Source: Actinomadura rayongensis
GTDB lineage: Bacteria; Actinomycetota; Actinomycetes; Streptosporangiales; Streptosporangiaceae
Direction: 5' to 3'
DNA: 64,000 nt
Assembly: GCF_009831215.1 (NCBI RefSeq)
Contig: NZ_WUTW01000002.1
Coordinates: 372,001 to 436,000 of the forward strand
The translations under genes were made by a program, and so were the position numbers. Position 1 is the first letter of the stretch; every line of letters starts with the position of its first letter. Shown one piece after another: positions 53,469 to 62,463 of the stretch. Below the pieces are notes generated by a model that worked only from the letters and a program-made list of their open reading frames with translations, searched no databases and was not told where the DNA came from.

Positions 53469-54584
53469 TCAGCCGTCCAGCGAGATCTCGGTGAGGCCGC
53501 CCAGCTCGTCCACGGCCACCCGGTCGTCGCGGGCCAGGATCTCGACCATGCGCTCGGCCTCGTCGAGGGTCACGTGCCGCCCGCGCGAGCGGCGCCGTTC
53601 GGGCTCGGGCGTCTCCAGCCAGAGCCCGTCGTCCTCCCACACCATCTGCACGACGCCGCCGGACCGGCCCGCGAACACGAGGAACGCGCCGTTCTCCGGC
53701 GTCAGCGCCCGCACCCACGCCAGGCACGCGTCCAGCGTCTCGGGATGCATCTCGATGTCGGCGCGGCCACGGCCAGGGTCGGCGACGCGGATCTCCAGCA
53801 TCGGCTCGGGATCGCCGGGCGCGATCCGGACGACGTCGGCGGGGTCGGCACCGAAGAACAGCGGGCCGAGCGCGGCCCACGCGCCGAGGCGCGGGACGTC
53901 CACCGGCAGCGGGTCGCCACTGGCCTCGATCAGCGTGCCGCGCAGCCGGTCCCACTCGCGCACCAACCGAAGCTCGTGGCCGCGCATGTCACGGACGCAC
54001 AGGTCCCGGCCGTCGAGCAGAGTCGGGGCGTCGCGCTCCAGGACCGTTCGCGCCCGGACGGTCGCGGGTCGCCGCCGTCCCCGGACGAGCACCGCGCGCG
54101 GCTCGGGCGCCCGGTCCCAGTGCGCCGCGCGCAGTCCGAGGCCCCGGCCGAAGACCGCCCAGCGGAACTCGGCCGCGCTCTCGCCGTCCGCCGCCTCGCT
54201 CCGGTGCACCGGGACGACCTGGAGCCCGCGTTCGGCGAGGCCCGGCCGACGCGCGAAGAAGTCGGTCTCGCCGGGGCCGAGCAACGCGGCGCGGTCGAGG
54301 GGGAAGCCCGGCACGGACAGGGTCCGCAGCCGCACGACCGGGCCCTGGTCAACGGCCATGAGGTCCACGACGGCGTCGAGCAGGGCTTCGGCGACGTCCT
54401 CGCGGTAACCGTGATTGGCGCGGAGCGTGAGGACGCGCCCGTGCTTCACGAGGTAGACGCTGGTCCCGAGGCCCGCGCGCTCCACCAGGACGTCGTGCCG
54501 GCCGAGGCGTTCGGGCTCCGCCGGCCCCGGGCGACCCTCCTGGATCAGGTCGGCCAGTTCCGCGTCGCCCGTGCCGTCGTCCAC
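53469..54584 (-). CDS. Uncharacterised protein with Imm1-like C-terminus
   Basis: About 371 residues if it starts at GTG 54584; TTG 54632 is also possible, and neither has a well-spaced ribosome site. No signal or membrane segment. The N-terminal half (ADLIQEGRPGPAEPERLGRH, HGYREDVAEALLDAVVDLMA) matches nothing I know. The C-terminus has NGAFLVFAGRSGGVVQMVWE, LWLETPEPERRRSRGRHVTL and DEAERMVEILARD. It resembles the W-E-x-LE-P-ER pattern of Imm1-type immunity proteins of actinobacteria, but only loosely. It sits 10 bases from the end of the short SAH hydrolase gene upstream. Confidence 0.55.
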   Translation of the reverse strand: MDDGTGDAELADLIQEGRPGPAEPERLGRHDVLVERAGLGTSVYLVKHGRVLTLRANHGYREDVAEALLDAVVDLMAVDQGPVVRLRTLSVPGFPLDRAALLGPGETDFFARRPGLAERGLQVVPVHRSEAADGESAAEFRWAVFGRGLGLRAAHWDRAPEPRAVLVRGRRRPATVRARTVLERDAPTLLDGRDLCVRDMRGHELRLVREWDRLRGTLIEASGDPLPVDVPRLGAWAALGPLFFGADPADVVRIAPGDPEPMLEIRVADPGRGRADIEMHPETLDACLAWVRALTPENGAFLVFAGRSGGVVQMVWEDDGLWLETPEPERRRSRGRHVTLDEAERMVEILARDDRVAVDELGGLTEISLDG

Positions 54585-54642
54585 CCGCGAAACGGTAACG
54601 CGTCCCGGAGCACACCGCCGGAAGACCGACAATCCTCCGCGT

Positions 54643-55899
54643 TCAGGACCCGAGTCGCCAGGAGCGGAGGTACTCCTCCTGGTCGGGCGTCAGGCTGTCG
54701 ATCCCGACGGCCATCGACGCGAGCTTGAGCCGCGCGACCTCGGTGTCGATCTCCTTCGGCACGTCGTGGACGGCCGCGGCCAGCCCCGCGTGCGCCTCGG
54801 CCAGCCACGCGCACGTCAGCGCCTGGTCGGCGAACGACATGTCCATGACGGCCGCCGGGTGGCCCTCGGCGGCGGCCAGGTTCACCAGACGGCCTTCGGC
54901 GAGCAGCACCAGGCGGCGGCCGTCGGCGAGCACGTACTCGTCGGCCTGCGGGCGGACGTCCGGGTTCACCGCAACCGCGAGGTCCGCCAGTGCCCGGACG
55001 TCGATCTCCACGTCGAAGTGGCCGGAGTTCGCGAGGATCGCGCCGTCCTTCATCGCCGCCAGATGCTCACCCCGGATCACGTCCCGGTTGCCCGTGACGG
55101 TGATGAAGACGTCACCGTGGCGGCAGGCGTCGTCCATCGGCTCGACCGCGAAGCCCTGCAGCACCGCGTCCAGCGCCTTCACCGGGTCGATCTCGGTCAC
55201 GACGACGCGCGCGCCGAGGCCCCTGGCCCGCTCGGCCAGGCCGCGTCCGCAGTAGCCGAACCCGGCGATGACGATCGTCTTGCCCGCCAGCAGGGTGTTC
55301 GTGGCGCGGATGATCCCGTCCAGCGTGGACTGGCCCGTCCCGTACCGGTTGTCGAACATGTGCTTGGTGTCGGTGTCGTTGACCGCCACCATCGGGAACT
55401 TCAGGGCCCCCTCGCGCGCCATCTGGTGCAGCCGGATGACGCCCGTCGTCGTCTCCTCGCAGCCGCCCTTCACCGTGTCGAGCAGGTCCGTCCGCTCCAG
55501 GTGCAGGAGGTTGACGAGGTCGCAGCCGTCGTCCAGCACCAGGTCGGGGCCGATCTCCAGTGCCTGGTGGATGTGCCGGTAATAACCGTCGCGGTCCACG
55601 CCCGACCGGGCGAACACCGAAACGCCGTACTCGACGGCGAGCGCGGCGGCCGTATCGTCCTGCGTGGACAGCGGGTTCGACGCGGCCAACGCCACCTGCG
55701 CGCCGCCTGCCTGAAGCGTCCGGATCAGGTTCGCGGTCTCCGTCGTGACGTGCATGCACGCCGCGATGCGCCACCCGTCCAGCGGCCGGTCCGCCGCGAA
55801 CCGCTCGCGGATCCGCCGCAGCACCGGCATCGACCGGTCGGCCCACTCGATCCGGCCCACCCCGGCGGCGGCCAGCGTCACATCGGCGACGTCGCTCAC
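54643..55899 (-). CDS. S-adenosylhomocysteine hydrolase, short (archaeal/Thermotoga-like) form
   Basis: A 418-residue NAD-dependent hydrolase that splits S-adenosylhomocysteine, or possibly S-inosylhomocysteine, to homocysteine and nucleoside. GTG 55899 follows GGGAGG. Motifs are RIAACMHVTTETANLIRTL, ASNPLSTQDDTAAAL, LVLDDGCDLVNLLH, GCEETTTGVIRLHQM and the NAD loop IVIAGFGYCGRGLAERARGL. It lacks the roughly 40-residue insert after the STQD region and the C-terminal KPDHYRY tail of the standard bacterial enzyme, as in archaeal and Thermotoga enzymes. It follows the long-form gene by 77 bases on the same strand. Confidence 0.85.
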   Translation of the reverse strand: MSDVADVTLAAAGVGRIEWADRSMPVLRRIRERFAADRPLDGWRIAACMHVTTETANLIRTLQAGGAQVALAASNPLSTQDDTAAALAVEYGVSVFARSGVDRDGYYRHIHQALEIGPDLVLDDGCDLVNLLHLERTDLLDTVKGGCEETTTGVIRLHQMAREGALKFPMVAVNDTDTKHMFDNRYGTGQSTLDGIIRATNTLLAGKTIVIAGFGYCGRGLAERARGLGARVVVTEIDPVKALDAVLQGFAVEPMDDACRHGDVFITVTGNRDVIRGEHLAAMKDGAILANSGHFDVEIDVRALADLAVAVNPDVRPQADEYVLADGRRLVLLAEGRLVNLAAAEGHPAAVMDMSFADQALTCAWLAEAHAGLAAAVHDVPKEIDTEVARLKLASMAVGIDSLTPDQEEYLRSWRLGS

Positions 55900-55976
55900 C
55901 CTCGACCTCCCTGTGCTTTCGGCGGGGACGGCGACGCCGCCGCGCCCTCGGGCACGGCGGCGTCGCGGCGCTCGGA

Positions 55977-57407
55977 TCAGTAGCGGTAGTGGTCCGGCTT
56001 GTACGGGCCTTCCTGGTGGACGCCGATGTAGGCGGCCTGCTCCTTGGTCAGCTCCGTCAGCTTGACGCCCAGCGCGTCCAGGTGCAGGCGGGCGACCTTC
56101 TCGTCCAGGTGCTTCGGCAGGACGTACACGCCGACCGGGTACTCCTCGGTCTTGGTGAACAGCTCGATCTGCGCGATGACCTGGTTGGTGAAGGAGTTCG
56201 ACATCACGAACGACGGGTGGCCGGTCGCGCAGCCGAGGTTCATCAGCCGGCCCTCGGCCAGCACGAGGATCGTGTGGCCGTCGGGGAAGCGCCACTCGTG
56301 GACCTGCGGCTTGATCTCGGTCTTGACGATGCCCGGGATCTTGGCGAGCCCGGCCATGTCGATCTCGTTGTCGAAGTGCCCGATGTTGGACACGATCGCC
56401 TGGTGCTTCATCCGCTCCATGTGGTCGGCGCGGATGATGTTGAAGTTGCCGGTCGTCGTGACGAAGATGTCCGCCTTGTCGACCACGTCCTCCAGCACGG
56501 TGACCTGGAAGCCGTCCATCGCGGCCTGCAGCGCGCAGATCGGGTCGATCTCGGTGACGATGACGCGGGCGCCCTGGCCCTTCAGCGCCTCCGCGCAGCC
56601 CTTGCCGACGTCGCCGTAGCCGCACACGACCGCGACCTTGCCGCCGATCAGGACGTCCGTGGCGCGGTTCAGGCCGTCGATCACCGAGTGCCGGCAGCCG
56701 TACTTGTTGTCGAACTTCGACTTCGTCACCGAGTCGTTGACGTTGATCGCCGGGAACGCGAGCGTGCCCGCCTTGTGCATCTCGTACAGGCGGTGGACGC
56801 CGGTCGTGGTCTCCTCGGTGACGCCCTTGACGTTCTTGGCCGTCTCGGTCCAGCGGCCGGGGGTCTCGGCGATCGTCCGGCGCAGCGTCTCCAGGATGAC
56901 GCCCCACTCCTCGGGGTCGTCGGCGGTCGCCGTCGGGACGGAGCCGAGCTTCTCGTACTCCGCGCCCTTGTGGACGAGCAGCGTCGCGTCGCCGCCGTCG
57001 TCCAGGATCATGTTCGGGGTCCCACCGTCCGGCCAGCGCAGCGCCTGGTCGGTGCACCACCAGTACTCCTCCAGCGTCTCGCCCTTCCAGGCGAACACCG
57101 GTACGCCCTTCGGCTCCTCGACGGTGCCGTCCCGGCCGACGACGACCGCCGCGGCGGCGTGGTCCTGCGTGGAGAAGATGTTGCAGCTCACCCAGCGGAC
57201 GTCCGCGCCGAGGTCGACCAGCGTCTCGATGAGGACGGCGGTCTGGATCGTCATGTGCAGCGAGCCCATGATCCGGGCGCCGCGCAGCGGCTTGGCGGCG
57301 GCGTACTCCTCCCGGACCGCCATCAGGCCGGGCATCTCGTGCTCGGCGAGCCGGATCTCCCGGCGCCCGAAGTCGGCGAGCGAAAGGTCGGCGACCTTGA
57401 AGTCCAT
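55977..57407 (-). CDS. ahcY: S-adenosylhomocysteine hydrolase, long bacterial form
   Basis: A 476-residue adenosylhomocysteinase, cytosolic, NAD-bound, recycling SAH to homocysteine and adenosine. It starts [20 protein letters not shown] and has [36 protein letters not shown], then the bacterial insert (about 115-165) with [20 protein letters not shown]. The NAD loop is [32 protein letters not shown] and the C-terminal [11 protein letters not shown] (dimer-closing Lys and Tyr) complete the enzyme. It is the standard actinobacterial SahH, next to the short form. Confidence 0.96.
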   Translation of the reverse strand: MDFKVADLSLADFGRREIRLAEHEMPGLMAVREEYAAAKPLRGARIMGSLHMTIQTAVLIETLVDLGADVRWVSCNIFSTQDHAAAAVVVGRDGTVEEPKGVPVFAWKGETLEEYWWCTDQALRWPDGGTPNMILDDGGDATLLVHKGAEYEKLGSVPTATADDPEEWGVILETLRRTIAETPGRWTETAKNVKGVTEETTTGVHRLYEMHKAGTLAFPAINVNDSVTKSKFDNKYGCRHSVIDGLNRATDVLIGGKVAVVCGYGDVGKGCAEALKGQGARVIVTEIDPICALQAAMDGFQVTVLEDVVDKADIFVTTTGNFNIIRADHMERMKHQAIVSNIGHFDNEIDMAGLAKIPGIVKTEIKPQVHEWRFPDGHTILVLAEGRLMNLGCATGHPSFVMSNSFTNQVIAQIELFTKTEEYPVGVYVLPKHLDEKVARLHLDALGVKLTELTKEQAAYIGVHQEGPYKPDHYRY

Positions 57408-57502
57408 GCTGCTCCTCAGTGTCCACGTGATGGGTGCTTGGGGCCGGGTCCCGGAGGGAGTCTAAGCACGGTGTTCGCTCCGGGGCACGGTCGGGGGCGC
57501 AT

Positions 57503-57524
57503 TTCTGCCACTGATTTGTCAGAA
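57503..57524. promoter_or_regulatory. Dyad upstream of the MerR gene
   Basis: TTCTG and CAGAA arms 12 bases apart flank CCACTGATTTGT, just before the MerR ATG at 57532. MerR operators are dyads within the promoter, so autoregulation is possible. The site lies between divergent ahcY and merR-like genes. Confidence 0.35.
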
Positions 57525-57531
57525 TTGGGCC

Positions 57532-57870
57532 ATGCGTATCACAGAGGCCGCGCGGCGGCTCGGCACGTCCCCCCGGATGCTCCGGTACCGCGAGTCGCTC
57601 GGCCTGCTCCCCGCCACCCGCGACGCCGGGCCGGGCCACCGTCGGTTCGGGGACGACGAACTGCGCGCCGTCGCCCTCGCCCTCTCCTTGGAGCGACGCT
57701 ACGACATCGGGCCCGCCGAACTCGCCTTCGGGCTGCGCGTGCTCGCCGAGCCCGAAGTGCAGGCGCGGCTGCGCGAACTCGGCGAACGCGTCGGGCGGCT
57801 GTCCGCTCCGCCCGCCCGCTACCTCGACTTCGAGAAGGAGAAGGCGCTGCGCCTGCTGCGGCGGCGGTGA
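57532..57870 (+). CDS. Small MerR-family regulator
   Basis: A 112-residue regulator: the winged helix ITEAARRLGTSPRMLRYRESLGLLP (first 25 or so residues) followed by RFGDDELRAVALALSLER and a short helical tail with VQARLRELGERVGRL. No metal-binding cysteines, so not a metal sensor. The effector is unknown. ATG 57532 is the first start and lies eight bases after a dyad. It is divergent from ahcY. Confidence 0.8.
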   Translation: MRITEAARRLGTSPRMLRYRESLGLLPATRDAGPGHRRFGDDELRAVALALSLERRYDIGPAELAFGLRVLAEPEVQARLRELGERVGRLSAPPARYLDFEKEKALRLLRRR

Positions 57871-57949
57871 TCGAATCGGTACGAACTCGTCCGGCCGCGT
57901 CGGCATCGGAGTGCTTCGCCAACTCCCCCAGTTTGAGAGGCGGGCCACC

Positions 57950-58534
57950 GTGAAGGGCTGGCTGTACGGAATCGTCGGGATCGTCGCCGGAATCGGGCTG
58001 TTCATCGGGGGCATCGCGTCCCGGGGCAGCTCCGAGGTCAAGTGCGGCAGCGAGGTCATGGCACCGGGCGACACGTGCCGGACGGTCAGCAACGGCTCGT
58101 CCACGACCCGCGGCTACGACGAACAGAAGTCGCAGAACGGCCGTGAGGCCGTGATCATGATGGTGGTCGGCCCGATCGTGCTCCTCGGCGGCCTCGTGTT
58201 CCTCGGCCAAGCCGCCGGGGTCGCACGCCGACGGTCGGCCGCACGCGCGACCGTCCCGCCACCCGGCCGCGCCCTCCAGAACAACCCGCCCCACCCCAAC
58301 ACCCCCCAGCCCCCGCCACAGCACGGCGCTCCGCACTACGGCCCGCAGTACGCCCCACCTCACTACGGCGCACCCCAGCCCGCACCACAACACGCACCGC
58401 AGCACGCACCGCACGGAAGCGGACCCCAACCCACCCCGCCGTACGGCGCGCCGCAGCAGCCCTACGGCGGGCCGCAGGCCGCGCCGCCGCCCGGCCACGG
58501 GCAGCCGGGCTACCCGCCACCACCCCGGCACTGA
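57950..58534 (+). CDS. Membrane protein with Pro/Gln/His-rich tail
   Basis: A 194-residue protein. GTG 57950 is chosen because GAGAGGCGGG precedes it. Two membrane segments (about 5-24 and 62-84: VIMMVVGPIVLLGGLVFLGQ) flank a short outside loop with EVMAPGDTC, SNGSSTTRGYDEQK and two cysteines. The tail (about 100-194) is made of PHYGAPQ- and QHAPQHAP-like units. I do not recognise a family. It may be a cell-surface or signalling-adaptor-like protein. Confidence 0.65.
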   Translation: MKGWLYGIVGIVAGIGLFIGGIASRGSSEVKCGSEVMAPGDTCRTVSNGSSTTRGYDEQKSQNGREAVIMMVVGPIVLLGGLVFLGQAAGVARRRSAARATVPPPGRALQNNPPHPNTPQPPPQHGAPHYGPQYAPPHYGAPQPAPQHAPQHAPHGSGPQPTPPYGAPQQPYGGPQAAPPPGHGQPGYPPPPRH

Positions 58535-58667
58535 CCGGCCAGACCGAGCCAGGCGCGCCGCCCCGGCCGCGCGTCGTGCGGCAGGCACGCGGGCAACCGC
58601 CGTACCGCCGCGAGCATCTAAGCCTCGGGCGGCGCCCGTCGGAGCGCGGCGCTTCAGGCCAAACCGG

Positions 58668-58693
58668 GCAGAGCGCTAGAGGTAGAGCTCTGC
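58668..58693. terminator. Hairpin between the membrane protein and the two-component genes
   Basis: A perfect seven-base GCAGAGC/GCTCTGC stem with a 12-base loop (58675-58686) in the 220-base gap between convergent genes. Confidence 0.4.
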
Positions 58694-58757
58694 GGACAGC
58701 GCACTGCGGGAAACGGGGCTGCCGCTGAGCACCCCGGGGTCGGTGAAAGGCGAGGGG

Positions 58758-59438
58758 TCAGGACGAATCGGGTGCGCCGCCGCCGGGGACGACCACGCCC
58801 GACTCGTACGCCAGCATCACCGCCTGCGCTCGGTCCCGCAGGCCGAGCTTGGTGAACACCCGCGCCACGTGCGTCTTCACCGTGTGCTCGCTCACCACCA
58901 GCCGTCGCGCGATCTCCGCGTTCGACAGGCCGCCCGCGATGAGGACGAGCACCTCGGTCTCGCGCGCGGTCAGCGTCTCAAGCCCGGGCGGCGCCTGCGG
59001 ACGGGTCCGGCGCTGCTTGGTGAACTCGCGGATGAGCCGTCCCGTCACCTGCGGCGCCAGCAGCGCGTCGCCGCGCGCCACGACGCGAACGGCCGCGACC
59101 AGCTCGTCCGCCGTCGCGTCCTTGAGCAGGAAGCCGCTCGCGCCGACGGCCAGGGCTTCGTAGACGTACTCGTCCACGTCGAAGGTCGTCAGGACGAGGA
59201 TTCGCACGCCCTCCGCCCACGGCTGCGCCAGGATCCGGCGGGTCGCCTCGATGCCGTCCATGCCGGGCATCCGGATGTCCATGACGATCACGTCCGGCCG
59301 GTGGAGTTCGGCGAGCCGCACCGCGTCGTGCCCGTCGGCGCCCTCGCCCGCGACCGTGATGTCGTCCTGGGCGCCGAGCAGCGCCGCGAAGCCCGCGCGG
59401 ACGATGGTCTGGTCGTCGACGATCAGGACCTTGATCAC
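58758..59438 (-). CDS. NarL/LuxR-family response regulator
   Basis: A 226-residue regulator. Receiver: IKVLIVDDQTIVRAGFAALL, phospho-Asp in DVIVMDIRMPGMDGIEATR, LVLTTFDVDEYVYEALAVGA, FLLKDATADEL. The LuxR helix-turn-helix (about 150-210) has LTARETEVLVLIAGGLSN and VVSEHTVKTHVARVFTKLGL. It lies 21 bases downstream of the sensor kinase gene and forms a DesK/NarX-type pair with it. The targets are unknown. Confidence 0.92.
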   Translation of the reverse strand: MIKVLIVDDQTIVRAGFAALLGAQDDITVAGEGADGHDAVRLAELHRPDVIVMDIRMPGMDGIEATRRILAQPWAEGVRILVLTTFDVDEYVYEALAVGASGFLLKDATADELVAAVRVVARGDALLAPQVTGRLIREFTKQRRTRPQAPPGLETLTARETEVLVLIAGGLSNAEIARRLVVSEHTVKTHVARVFTKLGLRDRAQAVMLAYESGVVVPGGGAPDSS

Positions 59439-59459
59439 CAGCGCGTCCCCACCGGGAAA

Positions 59460-60974
59460 TCAGCGACGGCCGGGCGGTGCCTCGGGCTCACGGCTGGGGT
59501 TCTCCTCCCTGTTCAGCGGAAGCTCGGCCTCCACCTGAAAGCCCCCCTGCACGGCGGGTCCGGCGGAGAACCGTCCGCCCAGCATGGTCGCACGTTCCCG
59601 CATGCCCACCAGACCGTGGCCGCCCTGGTCCGGGAGGACGCGGGTGCGCGCCGGGCCGTCCAGCATCGTGGCGGCCGGGTCGCCGGCCTGCGGCAGGACG
59701 GCCGTCCTGCCCGCACCGTCGTCCCGGACCCGGACGGCCAGCCGGTCGGGCAAGTACACGAGGTCCACTTTCACCTCGGCGCCGGGTGCGTGCCGCCGGG
59801 CGTTCGTCAGCGCCTCCTGGACGATCCGGTACGCCGACAGTTCGACCGTCGTGGACAGCGTCCGCGGATCGCCCTGGACGCGCAGGTCGACCCGTCCGCC
59901 CGCGCCGCGATGCTGGTCGATCAGCTCCGGCAGGCGGTCCAGCCGGGGCTGCGGGGCGGAGTCGGGCTGCTCGGGACGGGCGTCCGCGCGCAGGACGCCG
60001 AGCAGCCGCCGCATTTCGACCAGCGCCTCCCGCGCCGTCTTGGCGATCTCGGTGTAGCCCGCGCGGGCCTCCGGGGACAGGTTGTCCATCGTGTACGGCG
60101 CCGTCTCCGCCTGCACGGCGATCATCGAGACCGAGTGCGCGACGACGTCGTGCAGCTCCCGGGCGATCCGGGCGCGCTCGCGCATGACGGCCTGCTCGCG
60201 CTGCGCCACGCTGAGCCGGGTCAGGGTCTCGTTGGTGCGCTCCGCAGCGGCGGCCTCGGTGCGTCCGGCGCTCTCCACGGCGGTGCGGGCGTCACCGAGC
60301 CCGATCGCGGCGAGCACCGCGAGGACCGTCGCGGGCCACGGGACGTCGTCCAGCGTCGCCGTCGCGAGATACACCACCGCGACCGTGACGACCGCGCCCG
60401 CAGCCAGGACGCCCGTGGATTGACGCGGCAGTTCCCGCCCCAGCGCGTACAACGTGTAGAGCGCGGCGAACGCCGTGGTCACCAGCACCGGCTGCCCGGT
60501 CAACAGCGACGCCGCCGAAGCGCCCAACGCCACCGCCGCGACGGGCCGCAGATACTCGCGCCGCCACACCAGCGGCAACGTCGCCGCGACGGCGAACGCA
60601 CCGGCCACGCTCACCGGCGCCTCGGCGCGCGGAACCAGCTCGGCGAGGGCGGCGACGGTCAGCGCCAGGCCGGTCAGCGGCGCGAAGTACCACGCCCCCG
60701 TCACCTCCTCCCAAAGGTGGACCCAGCGCGGGAAGACGGCCCGCCGCGTCCCCGCGTCCCCCGGCACCGGTGGACGACTCCCCGTGAGCCGATCCGCGAG
60801 ACGTCGACGCACAGGACGCAGCAATGTCCCGATCCCGGTCAGGATCCACAGCAGCAACTGGCCGACGCCCGCGACGATCCGGCCGGACAGCCGCCAAGCC
60901 TGATGGGCGACGGCAGGTCCAAGAGCGGTGGGCGCCTCGGCGGGCGCGGATGCGGGACGGTTGTCAGCGGTCAC
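59460..60974 (-). CDS. Sensor histidine kinase (HisKA_3 type)
   Basis: A 504-residue kinase with about six membrane segments (about 95-235) after a soluble start, then the HisKA_3 region: RARIARELHDVVAHSVSMI with the phospho-His, and APYTMDNLSPEARAGYTEIA. The ATPase domain has YRIVQEALTNARRHAPGAEV, VRVRDDGAG and QGGHGLVGMRERATMLGG. A longer N-terminus with Pro-rich and LTGSRPPVPGD linkers precedes the membrane part. The signal is unknown. It pairs with the regulator 21 bases downstream. Confidence 0.9.
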   Translation of the reverse strand: MTADNRPASAPAEAPTALGPAVAHQAWRLSGRIVAGVGQLLLWILTGIGTLLRPVRRRLADRLTGSRPPVPGDAGTRRAVFPRWVHLWEEVTGAWYFAPLTGLALTVAALAELVPRAEAPVSVAGAFAVAATLPLVWRREYLRPVAAVALGASAASLLTGQPVLVTTAFAALYTLYALGRELPRQSTGVLAAGAVVTVAVVYLATATLDDVPWPATVLAVLAAIGLGDARTAVESAGRTEAAAAERTNETLTRLSVAQREQAVMRERARIARELHDVVAHSVSMIAVQAETAPYTMDNLSPEARAGYTEIAKTAREALVEMRRLLGVLRADARPEQPDSAPQPRLDRLPELIDQHRGAGGRVDLRVQGDPRTLSTTVELSAYRIVQEALTNARRHAPGAEVKVDLVYLPDRLAVRVRDDGAGRTAVLPQAGDPAATMLDGPARTRVLPDQGGHGLVGMRERATMLGGRFSAGPAVQGGFQVEAELPLNREENPSREPEAPPGRR

Positions 60975-61605
60975 CCCTTCATGGTGACCGCTCGGCCACG
61001 CTTCTCACCTCACCGCCAAGGCTTACCTGGCCGGACGGCATCCCTCTGGAGGACGACCCCCAGTCCCTCCTCCAGGCTGACGTCCGCCCGGGTGCGTGGA
61101 ACGTAGTGTTCTTGACGTGACCGGGTAACGGCGCCCCGGCGGGGGACTCCGGGGCGCCAACCCGCTCACCGCGCTCCACACGAACCACCGGAGCCCGCCA
61201 CAAGCTCCCGCAAGGGCCGAAACCCGCCGCCCACCAGACGGCGACCGAAGCCCCGGCCGGGACAGGACGGACCCACCGCGCCAGCGGAAGTCCGCCCACA
61301 ACCGCGGGACCTCCACTCCGCCCGCCAGGCGGCGTGCCAGGTCCACGCATGCGAGACGTCCAGGCACGGCCTGGAACCTCGGCGCCCGCCCGGTTCAGGG
61401 GTTCGGGCGGGCGCCGGGGAAGGCGCCCTCGTCGGCCGCCCACGGAGACGCCTGGGCTGGGGCCACCGAAAACCGGTCGGCGAGGCGCCCTCCCCGCCCT
61501 CGATCGCGGACGCCGCCCAACGCAAGGCGCCCACACCCGCCACGCACAGCGCAGGCGCAGCCCACGCACCACATCACCACCCGCCGCGCCGCCGCGCACC
61601 GCGTC

Positions 61606-61634
61606 GCCACGCCACCACGCCACCACGCCACCAC
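61606..61634. repeat. Tandem GCCACCAC repeat
   Basis: Three exact copies of GCCACCAC (61611-61634) preceded by a partial copy. Imperfect GCAGCACGCG-like words continue for about 130 bases to the right. Confidence 0.8.
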
Positions 61635-61871
61635 GCGCAGCGCAGCACGCGTCACCGCCGCGCCGCACCGCGCCACTACGCGCCGCACAGCACGCGTCAC
61701 CACACCACCACGCCGCGCAGCACGCGCATCGCGCCACCACGCGCAGTGCAGCACGCGCATCACGCGGCGGGTCCGACCGGCTGCCTCGCACCGTCACCCG
61801 CAACCGCATGCGTGCTGGCGCGCGTGTCCGTGAACGCGTATACGCAAGCGCGATCGCACGCGGCGGCGCAC

Positions 61872-61913
<42 letters not shown>

Positions 61914-62103
61914 GCAACCCTGCCAGCGTGCCTGGCGCGGTCCTGAAAGCGCGGCGGGCCGCGCAACGGACTGCTGGCCCCACCGCACAGCGCGGCACGT
62001 AACGGTCGTGCGCGGGAGCGCTCGCGTCTGCCTGGAGCGATGGGGACGTCAGCGCGCCGTGGTTCTCAGCGCGCGGCCTCGCAACGTTGCCTTGGACGTC
62101 GGG

Positions 62104-62358
62104 TCAGCGGTTGCGCCATAGGGAGGATGCGGCGCGGTGCCAAGGGGCGCCGAACATCAGGCCGAGCAGGACGATCCCCGCTGTCAGCGTGAGGGCGCCG
62201 AGGATGAGGGCCACGAGCAGAGTCGTCGTCAGCCAGAAGATCAGGAAAGCGATGACGGTCGTGGCGGCGACCAGGAGGGGCATGCCGCGGCCCCGGCGGG
62301 CGGTGGGCGCGTCCGAGTGGCGGGTGGGGTCGGGTAGGTGGTGCTGGCTGGACGACAT
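62104..62358 (-). CDS. Small two-segment membrane protein
   Basis: An 84-residue protein. ATG 62358 is chosen for its GGGGGAAG site. A charged lead (PDPTRHSDAPTARRGRG) is followed by two closely spaced membrane segments: LLVAATTVIAFLIFWLTTTL and a second near 55-73 (GALTLTAGIVLLGLMF). I do not recognise a family. It lies 106 bases from the CDF gene's end, transcribed the same way. Confidence 0.6.
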   Translation of the reverse strand: MSSSQHHLPDPTRHSDAPTARRGRGMPLLVAATTVIAFLIFWLTTTLLVALILGALTLTAGIVLLGLMFGAPWHRAASSLWRNR

Positions 62359-62463
62359 GGCTTCCCCCTGGGGTGGGCCGGTGCGGCGGTGCGGTCTGGA
62401 GGCGGGAGCAACGCCGGTGCCGGACACTTTGACCTTACCCACTGGAGGGGGAAGCCAGACGTT

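Noticed and set aside
57408..57531. An SAH or SAM riboswitch before ahcY
   Set aside because: The leader is short and I could not find the conserved core or pairing of these riboswitches; a covariance-model search (Infernal with SAH and SAM models) would settle it.
54643..58104. A single 1153-residue minus-strand protein
   Set aside because: Only the last 418 residues are a real protein (short SAH hydrolase with its own GTG and ribosome site); the rest overlaps ahcY in the wrong frame.
58668..58693. A tRNA gene
   Set aside because: There is a seven-base stem but no D, anticodon or T arm; it is a plain hairpin.
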